Shown: positions 32,777-45,364 of the stretch, piece after piece
How positions within the stretch are numbered: the first letter of the stretch is position 1
Layout of the letters: each line of letters starts with the position of its first letter
NCBI GenBank assembly: GCA_001599935.1
Contig: BCIJ01000003.1
Span: 1,045,169-1,109,168, forward strand
Source: Holtermannia corniformis
Lineage: Eukaryota > Basidiomycota > Tremellomycetes > Holtermanniales
DNA: 64,000 nucleotides
Direction of reading: 5' to 3'
The notes under the pieces: model-generated
What the model saw: only the letters and a program-made list of their open reading frames with translations
Databases searched by the model: none
What the model was told of the DNA's origin: nothing
Program-made: the position numbers and the translations under genes

Positions 32777-35676
32777 CACCGGGACAACTGCACGTCGTCA
32801 ACGGCATGCCTTCGTCCATCTATTCGACTACCAACACTACCCTTACTAGCGTGCCAACACCCCGGACGCCTGGCGCACCCTTTCCCTTGATCGAGAGCAC
32901 CAACGGTGGTACCAATGACAAACAGCCTGTCCCGCTTCCGACCGGGCTTCAGACCCCAAAGAGCGCTCTGCAGAACCCATTCGCAACCCCGCGTCCATCC
33001 GACAGTCTGGCAATGTGGGGCGGGAACGCATCGCCACCACCTGCGCAGCGCACAGGTACACCGATCAGACGGCCGCTGCCCCCATCACCAGAGGAAGAAT
33101 TGAATCAGATCGCCAAGGAAATCTCCGGTCTACCTACCCTCCCTTCGACGAAAAGTGTCTTGGCGCGCAAGAGCCCGCCGACGACTCCAGCCAAGTCACG
33201 ACCGTTACCTCCGCCACAGCGCGCAAGGGTTATCAAGCCAACGCTCCCTACGCTCGAAAAGGCCATGAGTGTGGCCCTCTTCTTCGAGCAGTACTATCAC
33301 GCCCTGCTCAAGCCGCCAAAGACTGCCAAAAGCAAGCTTGAGAATGGCGCCGTGGCGGTTCATCCGGGCAACTATCTGCTCTCCAGAGCGCGCCGTCAGA
33401 CGCTCTTGGAGAAGGAGCTGGCGAATGCAATGTTCGACGATGACGAGAGGGACCGATTGCGTGAGGAGTGGCAACGAGACGAGACGAATCTGCTCCGGGA
33501 CCGAAGGCGCAAAGTCGGCGTACAGAGCTTTGAGATCGGAAGAGTCATCGGCCATGGTGCTTTTGGCGTCGTTCGAATTTGCCGCGAGCGCGAAGGCGGC
33601 CGACTTTGCGCGATGAAGCAGGTCAGTTGCCTTGTGGGTCCAAACAGCTTGCTGACTCTGTGTAGCTTCGCAAGGCAGAGTTAGTGACTGCCTTGATGAG
33701 TTCGCTACTGATGAAGAATCCAGCATGCTCCGCAAATCGCAGGAGGGCCACGTCCGTGCCGAAAAGGACTTGCTCGCCGCAGCGGCATCACAGTCCTTGG
33801 GTTCTTCAGCACAGGGACGCGGAGGGACACCGAGCTGGATCGTTCAACTGTTCTACTCCTTCCAAGACGTTGATCATTTGTATCTCGTCCTTGAATACAT
33901 GGGAGGCGGTGATTTGTTGAACCTGCTAGTTGAACGCGATACATTTCCCGAGGCCATGGCCCGGTTCTACGTGGCAGAGGTAGGTACGCTGTGAATGGTG
34001 CAAAGCTGACGAGCCTCAGATGGTTCTAGCCCTCGAAGAGACGCACCGGTGAGTAAGCTGGTGTGTCGATGAGATACTGCTCACTTGTACCAGGCTGGGC
34101 TACATCCACCGAGATATCAAACCCGATGTTGGTCACGATCTTGCCGTACCGCCCGCTGACAGAGTCAGAACTTTTTGTTCACGCCAGAAGGTCATATCCG
34201 CGTCAGCGATTTTGGTCTTGCGACCGATTTGCACTGGGCACACGACACCAACTGTATGAAGGTGTACGAGGTCTGCTGCCCACGCTGATGATCGGATAGA
34301 CTATGAGCAGCAGCGTCTTGCACTGCTGCGCAAGCATGGGATCGACCTGGAAGAGCCACAGTTGAACAAAGGTCAGACCAAGCGTATGAAGCGCGCCGAG
34401 GTGGAGAGGATCATGGGTAAAGAGTGGCTCGAGCAAGGCGATGGCGTCTTCACCTGGCGGGACAAGAATCGCAAGCGCTTGGCCTACTCGGTTTGCGGGT
34501 GCGTCTCTTGTTGATGCGAGAGTATCGTGCTGATATGGCAAGGACGAACTCTTACATGGGTACGGCACGCGCCCGGTCACGCACTGGCTGCGCTGACGAG
34601 TTTAGCGCCCGAGGTGATTCGCGGCGCGGGCTATGGGTTCAGCTGCGATTGGTGGAGTTTGGGCGTGATCAGTTGGTGCTCTCAGCGTGTTGCCGTCACG
34701 CTGATTCACCACAGTGTACGAGTCGTTGTATGGCTATCCGCCATTCGTCAGCACATCCGTGAGTGATCATACTACCGATGTTTGACTGACGCTGCGCAGC
34801 GTCACATTACTCGTCAGAAGATGTGAGGAGTGTAATCCACACGTTCCACAGCTGATTGCCCCAGCCTCAACTGGCGCACCTCTCTGCGATTCCCGCCCAA
34901 ACCACAGCTATCGCGTGACTGCATCGACCTCTTGACAAAGCTTTTGTGTGAGCCGGACGATCGGCTTGGTAGCCAGTCAAGTGTGAGCGTGTCCCGGCCC
35001 AACTCGCAAATCCTAGCAGCGCGCCACAGCGGCTATGGATCAATGCGCCAGCGTCCTGAATCGAGGTTTGGCAGTCTAGGCAGTGATGGCGCCGACCAGA
35101 TCAAGGCGCACCCTTGGTTCCGAGGGATCGACTGGGAACGTGAGTCACTGTTCTATCACAAGGCACCGCACTTTGCTTATCTGACAGATCTCCATCTGGC
35201 CGAGCCCCCTTATCACCCCGACCTGCAGACTGACGACGATACCCGACATTTCGACGAAGACATTCCGAGCGAGGTCGGTCGCGTGCGTTTGATTGGGTTG
35301 CGACTGAGATGACTGGCAGCCGCTGGCCGCTGCCAATGGCGCGGCGCCCGACTCGACCAAGGACCCGCTGCTGCGGCATCGCCAGCACGGCGCACGCCTA
35401 CTCGAGATCCGCAAGGGGTATGCCCGTCGGATCACAGTCTGGTCGATCGGATGCTGACCGTGATGCAGCATGGCCTTTGCCGGCTGGACGTTCAAGTCGC
35501 CCAGCAGTGCGCACGTCGACTCGCGGTATGGTCACATGGCTGCTCTCTCATCAAGTTCGCTCGTATCGGACACTGAGTCTACTGAAGGGGCGATGCCAGG
35601 CCACCGACACGAGGTCGCCGCTATCGACACTGCGGAACGGACGGGGACTCTGCGCGGACGAGCGCTGTCGTTCTGA
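32773..35676 (+). CDS. NDR/LATS-family AGC protein kinase (Cbk1/Dbf2/Cot1-like)
   Basis: A long Pro/Ser/Thr-rich N-terminus leads to the Mob-binding N-terminal regulatory segment (ALFFEQYYHALLKPPK; LLEKELANAMFDDDERDRLR). The kinase domain has IGRVIGHGAFGVVRI, AMKQ with the ATP Lys, LEYMGGGDLLNLL, YIHRDIKPDN, VSDFGLATDL and an NDR-type insert before the activation segment (YYEQQRLALLRKHGIDLEEP ... FTWRDKNRKRLAYSVC), then TNSYMAPEVIRGAGYGFSCD. The C-terminal extension includes a second insert rich in Ser/Arg and KAHPWFRGIDW. It ends RGRALSF. NDR kinases with Mob cofactors control polarity, septation and cell separation. Whether this is the Cbk1 or Dbf2 branch is not certain. Many short introns occur between 33620 and 35470. 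Confidence 0.88.
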
Positions 35677-36456
35677 GTCGCCGAGCAGTGTATATAATGC
35701 TTGGTGGGCGATGCAAAGCAGACACGGCTGATCCGAGTGATTGCGTCGGACAATGGCGCGGCCGTGTCCGAGCTCGTGGAACCCTGATTGCCTGATTGCG
35801 TCCCGAGGTGGCCAGTCTTTTGTTGTGCTCTGGAGCCAAGGCAGAGCACTCGAGCGGCCGAGCGCGCGACGGCGCCCGCTGCAGTCAGGGCTTGGCAATG
35901 TCGGTGGCTTGCACCCACAGGAACGCTGTGCCCGCCGCCGAGGACGGAGCGCGGAGCGTGCGAGAAGCAAGCATGCATGGATCAGCGGCGGCCAGGCAGA
36001 GCCCACTGAGCGAGTCGACGTCGTCGCAGATCGAGAGCGCCGATCGACACGGAGAAATCTTGGACAGAGTTATTGATTGTAAACGGCCAGAGCGACAGAG
36101 CACACGGCTGACCCCGTTGCCGCCGACGATCATTATATCCGCTCGCTGGCGCCGGCGAGCGTGATCACCTCGACGATTGCTCGGCGACGGCGGCCAGTAC
36201 CGACCACGCATTCAGGTGGTACGCCAGCTCAGCATCCTCGGCGCCGACGTCAACGCACGCACTGGACCGACCGACGGCACGACCGTCGTCAACGACCACC
36301 GGAACGTCCCGGATCACTCGCCCATCAACGGCCGTCAAGAGCTGGGCTGTGCACGTCAACCACGGCGACAAAGGCAGCGGTGATCAAGTCACCCGATCAG
36401 CACAGGCAGTCGCGTCCGGGTCCGGCAGACGCAAGCAACCGACACAGTCAACAGGA
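35677..36456. other. Upstream region of the PAS/GATA factor gene
   Basis: No supported gene. GC-rich ORFs occur on both strands with no recognisable content. Probably the promoter and 5' leader of the PAS/GATA gene. Confidence 0.4.
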
Positions 36457-38791
36457 ATGACAATGTCCATCACCACCCATCACAACGGGCCGTCGACAGC
36501 GTCAACGTCGGCAGCCAACACGGCCACCGGCGCTCGTGATACACCTCGCTCGTCTTCACGCGACACCACATCCTCGACATCCACCATTCCTCCCGTGCCG
36601 GTAGGTTTGCTCGATTGCAGTTGCTTGCGTCATGTCCGTGCTGACAATGATTAGCCCGTTGGCGGCGTCCGCTGCTACTGGGCTCTCTTACGACCTTGTT
36701 ATCCTGTTCCAGGAGACCCTACATCAAAGTTCGAGCTCACCTTTGTCCACTTTGATCCGGTGCTCAGCATCCATCTTCGCCGCGAGCGGCTGAGCATGCT
36801 CGGTCGGGGTGTAATCGAGTTTATCCATCCCACCGAACGAGAACGTGAGTGAACGACTCTCACAGGTCTATCGCTAACACTACATCGCAGAGGCTCGAAA
36901 GGACTTGGCGGGCGCCATCTCGGTCGACGACCTCCAAGGCAGTGTCACTCGGTGAGTGCCGCGACCGACGGCGGCAGAATGCTGACAGCTGGCTAGCGTT
37001 CGCTATGCTCGACTCTCGCACATCCGCCGGACACTAGGTTGCAACCCAGACGATCTCGACCTCACGCCCGAGTTGGAAAAGGTCTCAGAGGACAAGGAGT
37101 TCTTGATCCTCGACCTCGTTCTCAATTGGGTGAGACGGCCTGCCGAGCCTGTGCGTGTGACTCATGTCCGTTAGGCCGCAGACGGCCTCCTCCTCGGCTT
37201 CTTCCATGCCATCCGAGACATGGATCCCAAGGCGAACAATGACCCAGCGGCAAAACACAAGGCTTGGAGCAATTGGTGTGGAACAGAGCATATGCCGGAA
37301 GATGTCAGTGCCATACTGAGCCAAGCACCCGACTTACACACGACAGCAAATACAGGCTATCAATCAGAACATTCTGACGGCCCTCCCTCCACCAAAACCA
37401 ACACGCAACCCTCCATCCCGCGTTTTTCAAATACACACCACGGCCGATGCACCCACTCGCCCCGGAACGACCGTCTTTTCGTGGCCACCTCCTCGACCCG
37501 AGTCCGCTGCTGTTGACCCCCAGCTCCCACTGCATGACGGCATGTACGATGCCGATGAGTATCGCTTCCTGATGAAAGGTGTCGACATGGATCCAAGTAG
37601 CATGGCGGCACCAGAGGAGACACGAACAAACTGCACGACCCGCTTTGGCGCAAAGCACAGCCTCACCAGCGAAGGCGTCTTCCGCCAGATCACTAGCGTC
37701 TTTATCCCCTATGGTATGTTATCGCTCGAGCAATCTGTGCGACAATCCTGACTGCCGTAGGCTCGCTAATCTTTGCATGTTTTCAAACGACGCAGACCGT
37801 TTCCCAAGGTGCTCTACCTCCGCCTGTTGGCGCTTATCCCATCCCAAACGCCTATTCGTACTCGAATCCTGCGGCCGGACTGCTCACCCCCGCGCAAGAG
37901 AGTGCTATGAGTACGCCATCAAACCTTGCTCATGATACCTGGGGCCCACCGCCAATCCCTCCGTATGGATACCCAAAGGTCGTACCGGAACCAGCTGCCA
38001 GTACACTGGGAAAACGGCAGCGCGGAGAAACCGACACGGTTGGTGACTGGCGGCCACCACCACCTTCACATCACTTTCCACCAGGACCGGGGATTCCTTC
38101 AGGTGCACCGACGTCCGACACGGGACCGTCGCGGTTTGCACGCAACGGGCCGATTCCTCCGCCTATGCAGTACCCTCACCCTCCAGCCGACTTCCTCTCA
38201 CAGGAACCGGCCTCGTACCCTTATAATGCCGGGCAGTATGTGCATAACAGCGGCTATCAAGCCGTCTCGCACGCTCGCGGCTCAAGTCCAGGCGATCGTG
38301 ATGCTGCCTCGCTAGAAACGCGCTTGCCGTACTCGACCCCATCAGCATCGTACCCAACGCCTGCGCCAACACTGGCGTCCATGACCCCGTCAGGCAGTGG
38401 GAACCACCACCCGTACCCCAGCAGTGCTTCCATCACCTCAACAATGATGACTCATCCCCGAGATGATCCCGACGTTCTGAGCCCGACCGGTCATCACGCT
38501 CCCGGCGGTCACCATTCATCGGAGAAATCTGCGGGCAGTCGGCCGCTCGTCAAGCCGCCCGGCGGGGTGACGTGTTGCCGCGCCTGTGGGACAACCGAGA
38601 GTCCGGAGTGGCGCAAGAGCGAGAGCGGGATCAAGGATCTCTGCAATGCGTGAGTTCGACTGCGTCTAAACTGTATTGTCTACTGACCAAAGGTTAGCTG
38701 CGGGTTACGTTTGGCGCGTGCCCAGGCTAAAAAAGAAGGCAGGCAGAAGCCGCGTAAGAAGAAGGACAAGCTGGGCGTTTCACCTGTCTAG
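36457..38791 (+). CDS. PAS/GATA transcription factor (White collar 2-like)
   Basis: It starts MTMSITTHHNGPSTAST after a low-complexity leader. A PAS-like region spans exons at 36655-37050: TFVHFDPVLSIHLRRERLSM, then LGRGVIEFIHPTEREQARKD and VTRVRYARLSHIRRTLG. A second PAS-like stretch follows (FRQITSVFIPYG, about 37680). A long Pro/Ser/His-rich region precedes one GATA-type zinc finger, CCRACGTTESPEWRKSESG then IKDLCNACGLRLARAQAKK (38575-38740), split by one intron; spacing is C-x2-C-x18-C-x2-C. A basic tail KPRKKKDK ends the protein. WC-2 proteins pair with the WC-1 photoreceptor to bind light-response promoters. Basidiomycetes also have other PAS/GATA proteins, so orthology to WC-2 is likely but not proven. 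Confidence 0.75.
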
Positions 38792-39267
38792 ACTCGCCGG
38801 CACCGCGCGTCATGCATCCCTTTGCTGTTTCCGCAAGTGAGGGATCCTGGGCATGCGCGAAATGTTCGGCCACAACTGCCTAATGCAGCCACCACAGGGC
38901 TTAACCTTGAAGGCACTGGAGCGCGACGCTCGTCAGCTCGATGACATGTCGCGATCGGCGGATCATGACCACGATGAGGCGCGCGTCCGCCACCCCACCG
39001 ACGCCTCTGGTAATTCCTGCGGCGGTGCACGCGCCCGCGTCCTCTCCGAAGAACCAAACACTGTTTGGGTCGATCGCTACAAACTGCGCTGGGCGCAAGA
39101 GCTCTGCTGGCCAGGGCCTGACTATTGGTTTGAGACAATTCGACTGAGACGTTGACGTCTTGCTCGGCAGCAACAACAGCAGATCATCGGCTTGGAACGA
39201 CTTATAATCGTTGAACAAGCAAGGACCCACGACACTCTTTCAATCCCAACAGGCTTGGCGATCCTTG
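38792..39267. other. Intergenic region upstream of the WSC-GH71 gene
   Basis: No supported gene. Contains the 3' flank of the PAS/GATA gene and the probable promoter of the secreted glucanase. ORFs at 38788-39230 are unsupported. Confidence 0.4.
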
Positions 39268-42030
39268 ATGCTTGTCAACAATCTGTTCGTCGCCCTTGCG
39301 GCCCTTGCGCCCTTTGTGCAAGCAAGTGGAAACACCCCCCGGAGCCATCGTCAGCGGGCTCATCGCCTGGCGGCGCGCACGGCCGGCCATGCGGACTGGA
39401 AATACGCAGGATGTATTGCCGACTCGAATTCGCTTCGCGCTTTGTCCGGACAATCGTCCTCGTCTGGCAGTAACACGCCCGATCAATGCATTACAAAATG
39501 CGAGGCTGCTGGATTTAGTTTGGCTGGAATGGAATGTACGTCGTACGGGTTTCGGAAGATTCGAGCTGATCACGGGGCGCAGATGGCGTTCAATGTTACG
39601 TGAGTATGCTGCAACCACTGTCAATCTTCAGCTGATGCGAACAGTGCGGCAATGCTGTCAGCTCGGCTGGTACGAGCGTCGCAGAGTCGGAATGCAGCTC
39701 GACATGCGGCGGCGACAAGACACAAAGTGAGCAACTGGACGCTTTGAGAATGGCACTGACTGTCGAAGAATGTGGCGGCTCCTGGCGCATAAGCTGTAAG
39801 TAGGGTATCAGGATATGGTGTTCGAGGCTAAAGCGCCGCTCAGTATACACAAAGTACGATCCGACTTACTTGGGGTGTTATACGGACAAGAGTTCCCCTC
39901 GGACACTGCCAGACGCCTCACTCGACTCGACGTCGATGACCACTGCCGTGTGCAAGTCTTACTGCAGCGGCAAAGGATATCCTTATGCTGGCACGGCCTA
40001 CGGCCGTCAAGTGGGTCCCACAAGACACTGAGAAACCCGCTGACTGTCTGTCAGTGCTGGTGCTCGAAGACACTGCCATCGGCTTCGTTGCAGACTAGCG
40101 ACTCCGACTGCAGCTACCAGTGTGCCGGTATGTACGACCAGACCAATCTGCCACTGCCGCTCACTTGCTCAGGGGACAAGACACAGACTTGCGGTGGGCT
40201 TTGGAAGCTCTCCGTATACGACCTCGGCGCTTCTGTCAGCACCAGCACTGCCGCCACTACAAGAGTATCGACTTCGACTAGCAAGGCTTCTACGTCAACT
40301 GTCCTGAAGTCGACCACTACGACCAAGGCCACGTCAACAACCACGGCAGTTACCACCAGCTCTACTACCACAAAAGTATCGTCAACGTCAACGTCCACTA
40401 CAACGAGTGCAGCGGCAGCAGGTACCTCAGCTGCAGGGAGTCTTATTGCACCGAAATCCTCTGGCTCCAAGGCGGTCTATGTACACCACATGGTCGGGAA
40501 CGTGAGTGGAGAGGAAACCAGCACTTGAACCCAGGCTGAGGTGCCGTAAAGACGTACTCGTATTCGCAGTCTCAGTGGGCCGACGACATTGCCCTCGCCG
40601 CTGCAGCTGGCATAGACGGGTTCGCACTCAACATTGGGTCCGATTCTTGGCAATGGGATCGTGTTAGCGATGCGTACGCCGCTGCGAAAGTCTTCGGTTC
40701 CAGTTTCAAGCTCTTCATGTGAGTTTGCTGTCCAGCAACGCCAAGTCAGCAACTGACACAAGTCCAGTTCGTTTGATATGACGTGCGAACGATGAGTTTG
40801 GGCGAGTTCACAAAACTGACTTTGCATAGATCTCTGCCATGCAGTTCAGCTACCAATGGAGCCGCTCTGAACAGCTGGATCACCACGTACAAGTCTCACC
40901 CCAACCAAGCGTTCTACGGCAGCAAGCTCTTGGCCTCGACGTTTGCTGGCTCGGACTGTTACTTTGGTCAAGGATCCGTCAACGACGGCTGGAATTCGCA
41001 ATTTCGCGCCCCCCTGACCGCTCAGAACATCTCGGTGCGTGTTCGCATCATCTTCTCGTATTATAGCTGATTCAAACAGCTCTACTTTATTCCCTCCGTT
41101 TTCTCGGACGTTTCCACCTTTGCTTCTGCGACATGGATGGACGGCGAACTTGCGTGGGATTCTGGGTGGCCAATGGGGTCGGCGAACCTCGACACCTCGA
41201 TGGACACCAAGTACATGAACGCGCTTGGTAGCAAGGCTTACATGGCCGCCGTATCTCCCGCATTCTTTACCTACTACTCACCATCGTCTTGGAACAAGAA
41301 CTGGATTTACCGAGGCGACAATTGGTTGCTGGCAACTCGATTCGAGGATGTAATCGCCATGCGCGACAAGTTGGACCTGGTCGAGCTGCTCACCTGGAAT
41401 GGTATGTAGCTCGCTTGCGATGGCCACGCATACTAAACAGTACAGATTACGGAGAGAGCTCCTATCTGGGCCCAATCCGAGCGGATCAACCTAACAGCCA
41501 AGGTTGGACGAACGGCATGCCGCACAGTGCGTCGGTAGAAACTTATTGACGCTCAATACTGACAATCGACAGCGGCTTGGTTGAAGCTCCTCCCTTACTA
41601 CATTTCCGCGTTCAAGACAGGCTCTTACGCGACACCCTCGTCCGACACCCTTGTCCTGTGGACTCGGCCGCACCCCAAGAACGCCACCCCATCAGCTCCC
41701 TCTATGTCCCGGCCCACACGCGCCGATACAACAGACGACAACTTGTATGCGGTGGTGATGCTCAAGGCAGCGGCGACCGTCACCATTAACAGTGGCTCGA
41801 GCACGCAAACCTGGAATCTCGCAGCCGGCGTCACCAAGCTAAGCGTACCCAACGCGGCTGGAGCAATTGGCGGCAAGATTATGCGCGGATCCTCAACGGC
41901 TGCTTCGTACGACAGTACTGGTAGTTTCGCCTACACACTCACGCCTACCGACTAGTCAGTTGAGAGCTGGATTGAGTGATAGCGCTGACGAAGCTACAGT
42001 AATTTCAACTACTTTGTGGGCTCTACATAA
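39268..42030 (+). CDS. Secreted alpha-1,3-glucanase (GH71) with two WSC domains
   Basis: A signal peptide (MLVNNLFVALAALAPFVQAS) is followed by WSC domain 1 (DWKYAGCIADSNSLRALSG ... PDQCITKCEAAGFSLAGMEC, then CGNAV after an intron and a spliced Cys-rich SEC-SSTCGGDKTQ part). WSC domain 2 reads PTYLGCYTDKSSPRTLPDAS, YCSGKGYPYAGTAYGRQ, then SGDKTQTCGGLWKLSVY. A Ser/Thr-rich linker spans about 40230-40450. The GH71 catalytic module has YVHHMVGN, WADDIALAAAAGIDGFALNI, KLFISFDMT, ATWMDGELAWDSGW and VELLTWNDYGESSY. The last exon after an intron at 41956-42000 encodes YNFNYFVGST. GH71 mutanases cut alpha-1,3-glucan of fungal walls or dental-type mutan; WSC domains bind wall carbohydrate. Likely role: remodelling of the cell's own wall or attack on other fungi. 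Confidence 0.88.
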
Positions 42031-42180
42031 AGCCACCCATCTGATCGTCACTGCCGCTCGACGCGGCTGTCGGGCTCGAGCTGTATAATAACTAGACGCC
42101 ATGCCTTCGTATGCGAGATGCAACGTTATATTCGACGAAACTCAAACGTTATCTAGGAGTGCATCGCCCTGTCCAAGTAT

Positions 42181-43993
42181 CTACAATGGCGCGATGATTG
42201 ACGATGATTTGGCGTCAGTGATCTGCTCGTGATTAGCACTCTTCACGACAAGACACACACATACCGTCCGCAGCACATAATCGTCACCGTTCTGTTGTAC
42301 GAGTATCAGCTGCCTTCGTTTTGTACGGGAAAGGCATACCTGAGTAATGTACCGCACCCACGGGAGGGCCTGGTATCCAGACTTCTCCACGATTTTGAGA
42401 TACCGCACTTGAATACCCGACACAGTGAAGTAGGGGATCTCAAACTTGACAGAGATTGGCGCCCGCTTGTCCAGTTCCTCTGCGACAAGCTTCAGTCTTC
42501 GATCAGAGTATCATGAGTTCACCCACCATTCCGTACACTCGGTAGACCAAAGTGTGCCCGCATCAGATAGTCGCGCCCACCGCCGAGTTGCTTGATCTTC
42601 CAGACGAATGCAGACTTTTCCGGCGCGTACACGACCGAGCCGACCGACGCCTATCAGAAGTTGAGCTTGATCAATGAGACGAAGCAGACACAAACCCTGA
42701 ACTTTGGACTGTCGGCATCGTCCGGCACTGGTACGTAGATCTCGACATTGTTGGCCGTACTGCGTCGCTTGAACTGGCCGCGAACCTTGACCATGTACTC
42801 GACTCGACTGCCGCGGTGGCTTTCGACAGACGCCTCGACCCACACAAGTGGCTTGACGGGGGTTGACAGTCGATACGACATGAGCTCGAACTCGCCATCA
42901 GGCGGAATGAACGAGATCGTGCGATCGTTTTCGAACCGCGACAGACGGACACATTGATGAAATTTGACGTCCTCCATCTCGATAGACTTTCCACGCGCAG
43001 CTGGATTGAGTGAGCTAGATACTGGCAACGAGTGCAGGTACACTCACCTCGCCCAGTGCTCTCAAACATGACCTTGTCGTTGAGGCCCAACCTCAACTCT
43101 GGCATCCCCGAGAGGTAGCACTTCATCTTGACAGCGCCCAAGATCTCGCTCCGAATTACATTGCCGCTCGCGTTGACCTGTGGAGGACATGAGTTTGTCC
43201 GCTATCAAGGGTTGACTGTACTCACCAAGAGGTTGACGCTCTCCACTACATCCAAGAACACCTCGTTCTTCCGATACCGGATGCCCTCTGAACGCCACGA
43301 CACGGCGTTTGTAACGGCCATAGGTGGCCGAACCTGCACCTCGAGCTTGTGTGATTCTTGGGTGATATACCTGTTCGGTCAACCAAGCAACCGTGCGATG
43401 GATGACGCGAGACGTACTCTTGTAGGATCTTGCTCTCAGTCGTCTGGGGGAATCCAAAGTCCATCATCTCGTCAAGGAGCTCGTAAATGATTACAAAATT
43501 GTCGCGAATCGACTCTTCCTCGAGCTCCTTGAAGTACTCGGCGAGGACCTAACTGCGTCAGACGATACGTCTCGGTGATTGGACCCACAGAGCACAGCCG
43601 GTGCAGGAACAGGATGATTTCGGCCGCGTTTGAGTTGCGTTTTGACATTGCGAGCACTGCGGGGCGGATATGAACACTCCATCCGCAATCGGGGGACTAA
43701 CGTACGGTACAGGTTGTTGTGCCGTATGTGCATGTAGTTGATGCCCTCGCTCGAAAAGCACGGGGTGACCTGGACATTCTCCTCTTCCATGTCCAGAATG
43801 AGCGGCAGGAACCGTTCAATGTACGCTGGGGGGACATCGTCGCGGTAGGAGCGTTGAATGAGGGACTGTCCGAAGTGAGACGTGCTGAATGAAAGACGAA
43901 TGACTGACCTTGCCCTTGACATCGAGGATGGCGACTGAAGGCCGTTAGCCAATGTTATCTACTGACCAACTCCGACTCACCCAAGCTAGCCAT
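42181..43993 (-). CDS. APM1: AP-1 clathrin adaptor complex medium (mu) subunit
   Basis: Exon 1 encodes only MASL and splices to VAILDVKGK, the standard mu-chain start. Next are the longin-like LIQRSYRDDVPPAYIERFLP, INYMHIRHNNLYLLAMSKRN and VLAEYFKELEEESIRDNFV, then IIYELLDEMMDFGFPQTTES. The mu homology domain follows: VSWRSEGIRYRKNEVFLDVV, LGAVKMKCYLSGMPELRLGL, VKFHQCVRLSRFENDRTISF and a C-terminal VSGIQVRYLKIVEKSGYQAL-PWVRYIT. The signature best fits AP-1 over AP-2. AP-1 sorts cargo between trans-Golgi and endosomes; the mu domain reads YxxPhi signals. After NGDDYVLRT the frame runs to a TAG at 42181, either directly or through a 42-nt intron-like stretch, so the last 13-27 residues are uncertain. 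Confidence 0.93.
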
Positions 43994-44323
43994 GTTGTAC
44001 AAGCACTAGTTAAGGCGCCGTCCGTCGACTGATCTCGTGCTCTCTTGCACCGGATTGAACCGCTGCTTCTGTCACTCGCACTGCTCTGCTGCACTGCGTG
44101 ATCTCCAGCTGATCAACCCTGCTTGCCTGACAGCGAGTTGATGGCCTGTCCAGAGGTGATGCCGGTCAAGACGTCGCGACGCCGCGGGGGTTTGCTCGCC
44201 GGCGCCGGTCACCGCCACGTCGCCATCGGTGCTGGTGCTGAGGACGGTGCTCGCAGTGACGACGACAGCACGTACAGCTTCTGGGGATCGCGTCCATCAG
44301 CTTCATCACAGTAGCCAGCACCA
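43994..44323. promoter_or_regulatory. Divergent promoter between APM1 and RhoGDI genes
   Basis: 330 bases separate the two starts, so the promoters must share this space. No clear box was picked out. An ORF at 44123-44314 on the plus strand is in the RhoGDI leader and has no domain. Confidence 0.45.
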
Positions 44324-45364
44324 ATGTCAGGACACCAGCAAGAGGCAAGTCGAAGAGCCCAGGTCGCCTCATTCATTGACGTTGATTTCCCAGGCCACCG
44401 AGGATGACCTCGCCCCAACACAGACCAAGGGCTACAAGGTATGCTGTCTCTGTCGTCTGGTCGGACCTATAGTCCATCGACGTAGAAGCGCAACTGACCG
44501 GAGACAGGTCGGAGAGAGCAAGACCATGGCAGAGCTCGCTAGACTCGACGAGGTCCGTGCACCTCCTTTTCGTCTTGATGTCAGCTGAACGCGTCTATCG
44601 CAGCAAGACGAGTCGCTTCAACGCTGGAAGGCGTCACTCGGTCTTGGGGCGGGTGCATCAGGTACAGGAGGCCAGAAAAAGGTTGTCCTTCAGACTCTGT
44701 TCCTCGAATCACCCACCCTGCCCAAGCCAATCGTGCTTGATCTTACGCAGGGTCCAGCAGAGCTCGCCAAGCTCAAAAAGGAGCCCCGTAAGTTTGTCGC
44801 CGTATCTATCGCTCTGTCGGCTAAGTGTGCCAGTCAATATCAAAGAGGGCGTCGAGTACAGCGTGGGGATTACCTTCAAGTGTGTCACTTCATCCTCGTT
44901 TACGCAAACCTTTCCTGACGATCACAGGGTCGAGAACGAGATTGTCTCTGGTCTCAAGTACCTGCAAGTCGTCAAGCGTTCGGGCGTGAAGGGTAAGCTT
45001 ATACCAGCGACGCCAAACTAAGCTGACCATCGACAGTCGACAAAGTGAGGTAACGGCGTAGCGCACAGTTCTTATGCTGATGACATTAGACCGAGGCGAT
45101 GTTGGGCAGCTATGGCCCCCAGGAGCAACCGTATACCAAAGTGGCACGTCTTTGTCTCCAATGAAGAGCTTCAAGCTGACCAGATTAGTTCGCGGCTGAA
45201 GAATCGCCGTCTGGCATGCTTGCGCGCACCGGCTCGTACAATGTGCGCTCGCGAGTCATCGACGATGATGCCACTGTATGGCTTGACTTCGAGTGGGGTA
45301 TGTTACCCATGGCCGTTGGGTTATCTGACCGTATGCAGGCTTCAAGCTCGCAAAGGAGTGGTAG
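44324..45364 (+). CDS. RDI1: Rho GDP-dissociation inhibitor
   Basis: Exon 1 encodes MSGHQQE and is joined by a GC-AG intron (44345-44393) to ATEDDLAPTQTKGYK. Then GESKTMAELARLDEQDESLQ, SLGLGAGASGTGGQKKVVLQ, LESPTLPKPIVLDL and IKEGVEYSVGITFKVENEIV form the immunoglobulin-like fold. It continues SGLKYLQVVKRSGVKVDK, TEAMLGSYGPQEQPYTK, a spliced stretch with SPSGMLARTGSYNVRSRVID, and ends DDATVWLDFEWGFKLAKEW. About 200 residues, the family's usual length. RhoGDI extracts prenylated Rho, Rac and Cdc42 from membranes and keeps them GDP-bound in the cytosol. Every canonical block is present, so the identification is firm. Confidence 0.93.
44345..44393 (+). other. GC-AG intron in the RhoGDI gene
   Basis: The donor reads GAG/GCAAGT and the acceptor TTTCCCAG, 49 nt. 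Removing it joins MSGHQQE to ATEDDLAPTQTKG in frame. A GT three bases further on would break the frame. Confidence 0.65.
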
